64,000 bases of DNA from Qipengyuania_B sp965214525. GTDB taxonomy: Bacteria; Pseudomonadota; Alphaproteobacteria; Sphingomonadales; Sphingomonadaceae. A program made the translations under genes and the position numbers. Position 1 is the first letter of the stretch. Every line of letters starts with the position of its first letter. The stretch lies in assembly GCA_965214525.1 (NCBI GenBank), contig OZ243959.1, positions 2,666,001-2,730,000 of the forward strand, in the 5' to 3' direction. The notes under the pieces are model-generated. The model was not told where the DNA came from, ran no database searches, and was given only the letters and a program-made list of their open reading frames with translations. Shown piece after piece: positions 1-6,839 of the stretch.

Positions 1-930
1 GAAAAGGCCGAAGGCTGCCAGCCAGCTGTTGAAGCGGGGGTTTTCCGTGCCGAACCTGTCACCCACGATGCCTGCGGTGATGTTTGACACGATCAGTCCC
101 ACGCCCATTGCGCCGCCCAGCCAGAAACCGACTTCATCGACAGGCATCGAATGAACGCGACGGAAGAACGATGCGCCCCATAGGATGAAGCCGAACCCGG
201 CGACCGGCACGGTCAGCAAAAGAAGACCGATCCAGCGCAGCGAAGTGGATGATACGATAGTGCGCATCACTTCGCCGAATCTTAGGGGGACTTCGCGTTT
301 TTGTGCCGCGGCATCGCTCATCCGGCGCGGTTCCGCGACGAAGAGCCAGACCAGCACGCCCACCACGATTCCGGGAAAGCCGACAATAAAGAAAATCGTC
401 CGCCAATCGAAGAAGTTGGATAGCCACCCTGATAATATCAGCCCGCCCGACAGGCCCACCGAACTTGCCGCCAGCAGAGTCGAGATCACAAGCACCCTTC
501 GATGCGGCGGAAAGGTTTCTGTCATCAACGAATTGGCGGCCGGGCCTGCACCGGCTTCGCCTGCGGCGAGTCCCACCCGAGCGAGCAGCATCTGCCAGAA
601 GTTGGTGGCGATGCCGCAGATTATGGTCGCCACGCTCCAGAAAGCGACGCACCCGGCAATTACCAGCCGCCGGTCCCCGCGATCCGCATAGCGCGCGATC
701 GGGAAGGCGGCGAGGGCATAGAACAGGGCGAAGGCAAACCCCGTCAAAAGACCAAGCTGGCTATCGCTCAGGCGAAGCTCTGCCTTTATATCGTCCTGAA
801 ACAGCGTGAAAACCTGCCGATCAATATAGCTGAGCGCCATGACAATGAAGATCAGCCCAAGCCCGGCCCATCGCTGCCAGTTCGGGATGGCGTAAGTAGC
901 TGGCGTAGCGTCATGCGTCGTCGCGATCAT
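1..930 (-). CDS. MFS transporter, spinster-like (partial; C-terminus beyond window)
   Basis: Inner-membrane secondary transporter of the major facilitator superfamily. The substrate cannot be read, but its place beside a catabolic cluster suggests uptake of the degraded compound (inference). The ATG at 928-930 is preceded on the minus strand by a GGAGAGAGG ribosome binding site. 310 codons stay open to the window edge: a short hydrophilic N-terminus, a first helix ending in SYIDRQVF (typical of spinster-like MFS proteins), a helix with LTGFAFALFYA, and the loop RYADRGDRR that matches the conserved MFS loop 2-3 motif. About eight hydrophobic helices are visible; family members are usually 420-450 aa. 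A GTATCTA heptamer at 979-985 upstream matches the core of the sites flanking the GntR-type gene. Confidence 0.9.
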   Translation of the reverse strand, partial: MIATTHDATPATYAIPNWQRWAGLGLIFIVMALSYIDRQVFTLFQDDIKAELRLSDSQLGLLTGFAFALFYALAAFPIARYADRGDRRLVIAGCVAFWSVATIICGIATNFWQMLLARVGLAAGEAGAGPAANSLMTETFPPHRRVLVISTLLAASSVGLSGGLILSGWLSNFFDWRTIFFIVGFPGIVVGVLVWLFVAEPRRMSDAAAQKREVPLRFGEVMRTIVSSTSLRWIGLLLLTVPVAGFGFILWGASFFRRVHSMPVDEVGFWLGGAMGVGLIVSNITAGIVGDRFGTENPRFNSWLAAFGLF

Positions 931-1101
931 CGTTTTCCTCTCTCCGAATATCTCCGGTCTGGTTTGCTTTGCCGCGCAGTATCTAGCTTCCCAGCCAGTG
1001 AGTCGACCTCCATCAGCGATCGGCGTCGCTGCGATCATGGCCGGGCGAACCGCGCGCCCGCTAAGAGAAGAACCGTAAGGCTCCTGCTGGTGAGGTCGCG
1101 A

Positions 1102-1956
1102 TCAGTTCCAGAAGGCGGCAACGCTCGCGGCCATATCATGACCCTGGGCGCGCCCTGCTTCGGCCGAAGGGGTGCGGATTGCCGGATCGAATGGATTGAC
1201 GCCCATTGCGGCACGGGACGCATCGTCCGGGCACATCGTCAAAACAGTGCTTCCGTTACGTTCAAGTAGAGAGACTTGGTCGCCCAGACGGTAACCGGGC
1301 GGAAATGAGCCGCTTTCGCCTGTCGGCGAGGCGACGACGACGCGCGCCGACCCTTCAGCAAGATGAGCGTTGTCGGCGGAGTGCACCCCGCCGTCCATGT
1401 ACGCACGCCCCGAATTCGTGACCACCGGCCAAATGCCGGGCACGGCGCAACTGGCCGCCACCGCATCAATCAGGCTCATCCCGCTTGCGCGATCGAATGT
1501 AACAAGCGCACCGCTCGCGACATCAATGGCGGTTATGCTCAGAGGGGCTTCGGGCCAGTCGTGTTCGGAAAGGCGGAGCTTGATCATCTCCCGGCGCACT
1601 TCCGGCGCAACCGTCTTGGCAGCCAGCGCCACCGCGCCCATCTCTTGCATTCGCTCGTCCGGGTCAGCGAGCTCCATTACGGCGGGCAAAGCGCTCATCA
1701 AGGCCATCAACATTTCGCGCGCTGGCTGCGGTTCGTCTGCGATCAATGCCGGGTCCGTCTGGCGGGCGTACAACGTCTCGATGGACTGGGCGGTGCGCAA
1801 TTGCGTCGCAGTTGCCGAGCCCGCCGACGTGCCGATCACGCGGTCGGCACTACGCAAATCCGCCCCGTGTTCGACGAGTCCATACATCAGGCCGGCCAAC
1901 CATCCCAATCCTGCGATGCCCCCGCCGCCGAGGACGAGGGTCCGCCCCTTGTTCAC
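1102..1956 (-). CDS. Patatin-like phospholipase family protein
   Basis: Serine acyl-hydrolase of the patatin fold, 284 aa. The Ser-Asp dyad family hydrolyses acyl esters; the substrate here is unknown. Visible signatures are the oxyanion-hole glycine loop GGGGIAG (residues 10-16), the nucleophile elbow GTSAG with Ser44, and the catalytic Asp188 in the MDGG motif. No signal peptide, so probably cytoplasmic. It starts with GTG at 1956 and overlaps the stop of the upstream amidohydrolase gene by 4 bp (GTGA), so the two are translationally coupled in one minus-strand unit. The last residues (AASVAAFWN) have no clear function. Confident at family level only. Confidence 0.9.
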   Translation of the reverse strand: MNKGRTLVLGGGGIAGLGWLAGLMYGLVEHGADLRSADRVIGTSAGSATATQLRTAQSIETLYARQTDPALIADEPQPAREMLMALMSALPAVMELADPDERMQEMGAVALAAKTVAPEVRREMIKLRLSEHDWPEAPLSITAIDVASGALVTFDRASGMSLIDAVAASCAVPGIWPVVTNSGRAYMDGGVHSADNAHLAEGSARVVVASPTGESGSFPPGYRLGDQVSLLERNGSTVLTMCPDDASRAAMGVNPFDPAIRTPSAEAGRAQGHDMAASVAAFWN

Positions 1957-3071
1957 GCCGTCGGGTATACGGGCGAGGTTCGCACCACCGGCTCAATCCC
2001 GAACAGGCGCGCGCCGTTCAACCCGAGAATGTCGTCGCGGATATTTTCACTCACGGTGAGACCGTCAAACAATTCTTCCTGAATCGGCCGGCTGATCGGG
2101 AAAGTTCCTTCGGAATGGGGGTAATCGGATCCCCACATCACGTTCTTTGCGCCCGCCAAGCCCGCCGCGGCGGCGGTGATACAGGCGCGGTCGTGCTGAA
2201 AGCTGGCATAGACCTGATCGTCGATGATCTGGCTCGGTGTCCGGCTGAGCTTGGGGTGGACGAACCTGGCGTGCGCCTCGGCGACCTCATCCATCCTCTC
2301 GGCCAACGCCACCAGCCAGCTTGCTCCGGCTTCGATAAAGGCGACCTTGGCGCTGCGGTTGCGGTCGAGCACCCCGCCCGCAACGAGGTACATCACGCTC
2401 TGCTGCGCGTCCATCGCCTGGTTGGTGTAGTTGATCACCGCCGCGCCCGGACCACGCTCTACGACGACCGATTCTAGACCGGTGCCAGTGTGCATTACGA
2501 AGACGATCCCGAGCGCCGCGCCCTTGGCAAACACCGGATCCCATTTTTCGTCATTGTACTTGGCCAGGTTGGGCGGAGTGACCGCAGGCAGCATCGCCGC
2601 CGGGAAGCCCTTGGCGGCAAGGTAGTCGAGCTCGTCCAGAGTGTTGGAGAAATCGAGCACCGGCAGCATTCCGCACCGAACGAAGCGTTCGGGGTGAGCG
2701 CTGAGGAACTCGTCGTTCCAATCGTTGTAGAGCCGCGCCGAGGCAGCCTCGGCCTCGGGGCTGTCAAGGCAGTAGAGCCATAGCCCTAAGCTGGGGAAGC
2801 AGATCTCAGCGTCGATGCCTTCGAGTTCCATGTCCTCGAGCCGGCCGGGAAGCTCGCGGATGCCTTTGCGCTCGTTATCGCCGAGAGCCTTTTCCCGATG
2901 TTGTCCGACGCGCAGCCGATAGATGGTCTTCTCCTCGGTCCCGGTGGTCAGGTACTCGCCCTCCATGCGCGTGCGGATGGCGTGCTGCTTGAGCTTGGCA
3001 GGCAGGCCTTTGAGGAAGATGTCAGCAGGTTCCATGATATGACTGTCGGCACTGAAAACAAAAGGCTTCAT
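1953..3071 (-). CDS. Amidohydrolase family 2 (ACMSD-like) metal-dependent hydrolase/decarboxylase
   Basis: 372-aa TIM-barrel enzyme of the amidohydrolase-2 family, which contains decarboxylases such as ACMSD and C-C or ester hydrolases acting on ring-cleavage products. The N-terminal metal motif is Asp9-Ser-His11 in SADSH, a histidine follows in VMHTGTG, and the C-terminal metal Asp is in GSDYPH (about residue 315), the family hallmark. The start is placed at the ATG at 3069-3071 because a strong AGGAGAGG ribosome binding site lies just upstream on the minus strand; longer in-frame extensions would run through the divergent promoter. Coupled to the patatin-like gene by a 4-bp overlap and divergent from the GntR-type regulator. 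Reaction specificity is inferred only. Confidence 0.9.
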   Translation of the reverse strand: MKPFVFSADSHIMEPADIFLKGLPAKLKQHAIRTRMEGEYLTTGTEEKTIYRLRVGQHREKALGDNERKGIRELPGRLEDMELEGIDAEICFPSLGLWLYCLDSPEAEAASARLYNDWNDEFLSAHPERFVRCGMLPVLDFSNTLDELDYLAAKGFPAAMLPAVTPPNLAKYNDEKWDPVFAKGAALGIVFVMHTGTGLESVVVERGPGAAVINYTNQAMDAQQSVMYLVAGGVLDRNRSAKVAFIEAGASWLVALAERMDEVAEAHARFVHPKLSRTPSQIIDDQVYASFQHDRACITAAAAGLAGAKNVMWGSDYPHSEGTFPISRPIQEELFDGLTVSENIRDDILGLNGARLFGIEPVVRTSPVYPTA

Positions 3072-3120
3072 CGGACCTCTCCTGATTTGGCGCGGCAACC
3101 TCGCCGCGAGTCGAGCAAAT

Positions 3121-3184
3121 AGATACCTCTTTATGTTCACTATAGCAACACCAGACTTGACTACTGGATCAAACAGGTATCTAA
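3121..3184. promoter_or_regulatory. Paired inverted operator-like sites in the divergent promoter of the GntR-type gene
   Basis: AGATACCT at 3121-3128 and its reverse complement AGGTATCT at 3175-3182 face each other across 46 bp in the gap between the amidohydrolase and the GntR-type regulator. The flanks also match (AT-rich triplets outside, T-rich inside). The right site extends to AGGTATCTAA, which agrees at 8 of 10 positions with the AGTTATATAA sites at 5142 and 19081. The right copy ends 9 bp before the regulator start codon, so occupancy would block its own translation or transcription. Autoregulation is inferred. Confidence 0.5.
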
Positions 3185-3192
3185 ATTCGGCT

Positions 3193-3882
3193 ATGTCAAA
3201 ATCCGTTGCCACCCGGGTAGATCACACAGCGCGAGAGCTGGCGAACCTCAGCCTCGGGGCGGAAAGCGGGGGTTACCTCGGCAGCGAGGACGAATTGCTG
3301 AAGCGCTTCGGCGTCAGTCGCCCGACCTTACGCCAGGCGGCCAAGATGGTCGCCAACGATCGCCTTATTTCGGTCCGCCGCGGGCCCCGGGGCGGCTTCT
3401 ATGCCGATCGCCCGGACGCAGCGGATTCGGTGCGCGCGGTTGCGCGCTACCTTCGCCTGAACGGCGCGACCCTGCATGACGTGTTCGTGGTCAACAGCCT
3501 GATTGCCGAGCAGGCCGGCGTGCTCGCGGCGATTTGCGACGATCCCGACTTGTGCGACGAACTGGCGCGCTTTGCGGAAGGGATCGAAAACAATCGGAGT
3601 GCAGGCGACATCGTTCGGTCCGAGAACGAACTGGCGCGCCTGCTCACGCGGATGACCGGCAATCCCGCGATCGAGCTGGTCATGGCCATCGGCTATACTT
3701 TCGGAATGGAAGAGCAGCGGGTCCGCTTCTACCGCACGCCGGAAGATCGCGAAAAGGCGCGCGACCTGCAGCGTGCTCTTTGCAGGGCGGTTCTCGACCA
3801 TGATCCGGAGATCGCCCGCGTACTTATGCGCCGTCGCTCGGCCATGCTCGAGCAATGGTTCGCCAACGCAACCGAGGAATAA
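3193..3882 (+). CDS. GntR-family transcriptional regulator (FadR/FCD subfamily)
   Basis: 229-aa DNA-binding regulator. The N-terminal winged helix-turn-helix is visible around residues 30-75, with SEDELLKRFGVSRPTLRQA as recognition region and the wing RRGPRGGFY. The remaining part is an all-helical FCD-type ligand domain, which in this family senses carboxylic acids or acyl-CoA. The start is placed at the ATG at 3193; an alternative at 3133 would run through the operator-like repeats. It reads divergently from the amidohydrolase and 2 bp upstream of the hydrolase/flavin-reductase fusion, so it is probably the local regulator of the catabolic cluster. Effector unknown, but an acyl-CoA pathway intermediate is the obvious candidate. 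Confidence 0.9.
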   Translation: MSKSVATRVDHTARELANLSLGAESGGYLGSEDELLKRFGVSRPTLRQAAKMVANDRLISVRRGPRGGFYADRPDAADSVRAVARYLRLNGATLHDVFVVNSLIAEQAGVLAAICDDPDLCDELARFAEGIENNRSAGDIVRSENELARLLTRMTGNPAIELVMAIGYTFGMEEQRVRFYRTPEDREKARDLQRALCRAVLDHDPEIARVLMRRRSAMLEQWFANATEE

Positions 3883-3884
3883 AA

Positions 3885-5105
3885 ATGAGTGTTGAGCACT
3901 TTGCGGGTTTTGGCGGCGTCCGGCTGGAGGCTGAGGTAACGGGCAGCGACGAGGATCCGGCGGTGCTGCTGGTCCACGGAGCCGGCCAGACACGCGCAGT
4001 GTGGAAGGACGCCGCGCAAGCGCTTGTGAGCGCCGGGCGGAAAGTCATCGCGCTCGATTTGCGCGGTCACGGCGGCAGCGAATGGCCTGCCGATGGCCGA
4101 TACGATCTCGACGCCCATGCCGAGGACCTGCGAGCCGTCGTCGCGCAGCTTGGCGGCCGACCCGTGGTTGTCGCGGCAACGCTCGGCGGATGGATCGCGA
4201 CTGCTTCTCTGGCGAGAGATTCGGTTATGCTCGCCGCAGGGCTTGTGCTGGTCGATATGCCGGTGCGCAGCGATCCGGCTGCGTCCGCTCGGCTTGGCGT
4301 TCGCTTGCGCGAACTGGCCGCCGGTCCCGAAGCGCAATGGGATCCGCGCGCGGTCGATGGCTTCCCGCTCGAAGAGGTGGCCGAGCAGCTGCTGGCGGCG
4401 GCACCGCAGGTGGCGGTTCCGACCCTCTTTGTACGAGGCGGGCTGTCGCGGCTCGACCGGACCGAGGATGCGCATAAATTTGCGGCGCTGCTCCCCGACT
4501 GCGAGACGATCGACGTCGAGGGTGCGGATCTGCTGGTGGTCAACGAGCGGACCGACGCTTTCAACGCGATCCTCGTCGAGTTCCTCGAGCGCAAGCAGCC
4601 GCGCGCCGCGGTCGAGTTCCGCGCCGGTTCGGATGCCCGCACCTTGCGCGACGCGCTGGGATGCTTCGCGACCGGCGTCACCGTAGTCACCGCCCGTGCC
4701 GCGGACGGCACGCCGCTGGGCCTGACGGCAAACAGCTTCACCTCAGTCTCGCTCGATCCGCCCCTGCTGCTCGTGTGCATCGCCAACGGCGCCGGCAGCG
4801 CGCCGGCGCTGAAGGAAGTCGAGCACTTCGCGGTCAATGTCCTCCAGATCGGCCAGCAGCCGGTCTCCAACCTGTTCGCCAGCCGCAACGAGGACCGCTT
4901 CGGCGACACCGGATGGAGCGAAGGGGAAACCGGCTCGCCGGTCCTGCACGGCTCGTTGAGCTCGTTCGAATGCCGGCGTCACGCGGTCCACGACGGCGGC
5001 GACCATTTCATCCTAGTCGGCGAGGTCGTCTGCGCCCGGTTCGAACCGCGGCGCGATCCGCTGCTTTACTTCCGGGGCAAATATCGGCGGCTGCACTTCG
5101 CCTAG
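3885..5105 (+). CDS. Alpha/beta-hydrolase-like domain fused to a flavin reductase (HpaC/HsaB-type) domain
   Basis: 406-aa two-domain protein. Residues 1 to about 240 have the alpha/beta-hydrolase pattern (LVHGAGQT oxyanion loop, ALDLRGHGGS strand), but the nucleophile elbow reads A-A-T-L-G with Thr99 in place of Ser, the acid position reads GLSRL, and the usual late His is replaced around Asp215. Residues about 250-406 are an FMN-binding flavin reductase domain (LGCFATGVTVVTA, LTANSFTSVSLDPP, FAVNVL, F-x-G-KYR end), which reduces FMN for a partner monooxygenase. ATG at 3885 follows a GAGGAA ribosome binding site and lies 2 bp after the regulator. No partner oxygenase is in the window. The hydrolase part may be a non-catalytic binding domain. 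Confidence 0.85.
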   Translation: MSVEHFAGFGGVRLEAEVTGSDEDPAVLLVHGAGQTRAVWKDAAQALVSAGRKVIALDLRGHGGSEWPADGRYDLDAHAEDLRAVVAQLGGRPVVVAATLGGWIATASLARDSVMLAAGLVLVDMPVRSDPAASARLGVRLRELAAGPEAQWDPRAVDGFPLEEVAEQLLAAAPQVAVPTLFVRGGLSRLDRTEDAHKFAALLPDCETIDVEGADLLVVNERTDAFNAILVEFLERKQPRAAVEFRAGSDARTLRDALGCFATGVTVVTARAADGTPLGLTANSFTSVSLDPPLLLVCIANGAGSAPALKEVEHFAVNVLQIGQQPVSNLFASRNEDRFGDTGWSEGETGSPVLHGSLSSFECRRHAVHDGGDHFILVGEVVCARFEPRRDPLLYFRGKYRRLHFA

Positions 5106-5141
5106 GGCTGGACAAGCCGTTGCCGTCGTCCTAATGCACTT

Positions 5142-5151
5142 AGTTATATAA
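5142..5151. promoter_or_regulatory. AGTTATATAA operator-like site upstream of the thiolase/CoA-transferase operon
   Basis: The 68-bp gap between the flavin-reductase fusion and the thiolase-like gene contains AGTTATATAA, with a wider imperfect dyad ACTTAGTTATATAAGT at 5138-5153. The core TTATATAA is self-complementary. It lies 21 bp before the GTG start. The same core occurs in the gaps at 13281 and 19082, and near-matches at 3175 and 12388. It could partly serve as a -10 element, but its recurrence with G on the left suggests a regulator site. Confidence 0.5.
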
Positions 5152-5172
5152 GTAAATTTGGGAAGGATTGGC

Positions 5173-6390
5173 GTGGCTTGGTCGAACCAGGATAAGTGCG
5201 CGATCGTCGGTGTCGGCGCGACCGAGTACTACGTGCGCGGGAAGAGCTGGCCGCGGACCATCAACGACATGGCGGGGGAGGCCATTCTCAAGGCCTGCGC
5301 CGACGCCGGGATCTCGGTCAAGGACATCGACGGGATCGCCTATTACTCAGGCGCGGGCGCGGGCTATCTCGACAAGTTCGACACCGCCAGCCTGATGGAA
5401 ACGCTGGGGATGCCGCGCATCTCGTTCTCGGCCTCGCTGACCAGCGGCGGGGGCGGGTGCCCGGGAGCGATCGGCCTCGCCACCGCGGGCCTGATGAACG
5501 AGGATGCCAAGTATATCGTCACGCTGATGGCGCTGCAGCAGCTGCCGCAGCACCGCCTCGGCGTGGTCTTCGGCGCCGCGACGCCCAGTCCCGAAAACAG
5601 CTTTCTCCAGCCGTCGGGGCTCGTCGGGCCGGGCCACCTTATGAGCGTTCTCGCGCGCCGGCACATGCATCTCTACGGCACGACCCAGGATGCCTTCGGC
5701 GAAGTGGTCATGGCGACCCGCGCCAATACCCACAACCGGCCCAAGGCGGTGCGCAAGGGGCCGCTGAGCAAGGACGAGTACGACGCTTCGCCGATGCTGG
5801 CCGACCCGCTCCGCCGGCTCGACTTCTGCCTCGAGACCGATGGCGCGGTGGCGGTGATCACCACCACGATGGACCGGGCGAAGGACTGCCGGCACAAGCC
5901 CGCGGTGGTCCACGCCTGCGCCCACGGCGGCCAGCGCGAATGGGGCCGGGCGTTCGCGTGGATGGGAATGCCCGATCCGCACTTCGCCAGTTCCGGCCAC
6001 AAGTTCACCGCCGACCGGGTCTGGGAGCAATCCGGCCTCTCCGCCCGCGATATGGACGTGGCGCTGGTCTACGATCACTTTAGCCCGATGGTACTGATGC
6101 AGCTAGAGGATTACGGCTTCTGCGAGAAGGGCGAAGGCAACGACTACGTGCTCGCCGGAAAGCTGCGCTACGATCCGAAGAGCGGCAAGGGCGTGAACGG
6201 CGGCACCCCGGTCAACACCCACGGCGGCAACCTCAACGAAGCGTACATCATAGGCATGACCCACATCGTGGAAGGGGTGGAGCAGGTCCGCGGGACCGCG
6301 ATCAACCAGGTCAAGGGCGCCGAGTTCGCGCTGGTGACCGGCGGACCCGCCTCGCTGCCCGTCTCCAGCCTGATCCTGAGGAGCGCCTGA
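5173..6390 (+). CDS. Thiolase-like (SCP2/Ltp-type) acyl-CoA enzyme
   Basis: 405-aa thiolase-superfamily protein of the lipid-transfer/SCP-x type. In actinobacterial steroid degraders, relatives (Ltp2) paired with a DUF35 protein are retro-aldolases rather than true thiolases. Consistent with that, the canonical nucleophile Cys is not in place: the segment reads TSGGGGCPGAIG, with Gly at the expected position and a Cys two residues later, and the C-terminal Cys motif is replaced by VTGGPAS. The NTHGGNLNEAY segment keeps the active-site HGG. GTG start at 5173 follows GGGAAGG. Directly followed (1 bp) by the DUF35 gene, as expected for a complex. Substrate unknown. Confidence 0.85.
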   Translation: MAWSNQDKCAIVGVGATEYYVRGKSWPRTINDMAGEAILKACADAGISVKDIDGIAYYSGAGAGYLDKFDTASLMETLGMPRISFSASLTSGGGGCPGAIGLATAGLMNEDAKYIVTLMALQQLPQHRLGVVFGAATPSPENSFLQPSGLVGPGHLMSVLARRHMHLYGTTQDAFGEVVMATRANTHNRPKAVRKGPLSKDEYDASPMLADPLRRLDFCLETDGAVAVITTTMDRAKDCRHKPAVVHACAHGGQREWGRAFAWMGMPDPHFASSGHKFTADRVWEQSGLSARDMDVALVYDHFSPMVLMQLEDYGFCEKGEGNDYVLAGKLRYDPKSGKGVNGGTPVNTHGGNLNEAYIIGMTHIVEGVEQVRGTAINQVKGAEFALVTGGPASLPVSSLILRSA

Positions 6391-6391
6391 C

Positions 6392-6835
6392 ATGGCTTCG
6401 ACAACCATCGAGTATGGCCCCGCGCGGGTGCTTCCCGGCGACCAGATCAAGATCACCACCAATCCCGACACCGAGCCGTTCTGGCAGGCGGCGAAGGATC
6501 ATCGCCTGACCGCTTGCCAATGCGCGGCCTGCGGGCATTTCCGCATGCCGCCCTCGCCCTATTGCCCCGAATGCTCGAGCGACGAGAAGGATTGGCCCAC
6601 GCTGCCCGGCACCGCCACGGTGTTCAGCTATGCCATCTGCAACAAGAACCCCAAGGACAGCGCGGATTACGTTTATGTCCCGGTCGTGGTCGATCTGGAC
6701 GGCGCTCCGGGGGCCCGTCTCAACGCCAACGTCACCGGCTGCGACGCCGAGGACGTTCACATCGGCATGAAGCTCACCGTTGAATGGACCCCGATCCAGG
6801 ACGGCTGGGTCCTGCCCAACTTCCGCAAGGCCTGA
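6392..6835 (+). CDS. DUF35 OB-fold protein with N-terminal zinc ribbon
   Basis: 147-aa acyl-CoA-binding OB-fold partner protein. The N-terminal third contains a rubredoxin-like zinc ribbon with two Cys-x2-Cys pairs (CAAC and CPEC, about residues 41-58); the rest is the OB-fold, with the family signature TVFSYAICN and YVYVPVVVDLDG. Known DUF35 proteins form obligate complexes with thiolase-like enzymes, and this gene begins 1 bp after the stop of one, so the two very likely form one enzyme. Usual length for a single-domain DUF35 protein; no MaoC hydratase domain is fused, unlike ChsH2. Confidence 0.92.
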   Translation: MASTTIEYGPARVLPGDQIKITTNPDTEPFWQAAKDHRLTACQCAACGHFRMPPSPYCPECSSDEKDWPTLPGTATVFSYAICNKNPKDSADYVYVPVVVDLDGAPGARLNANVTGCDAEDVHIGMKLTVEWTPIQDGWVLPNFRKA

Positions 6836-6839
6836 TCCG

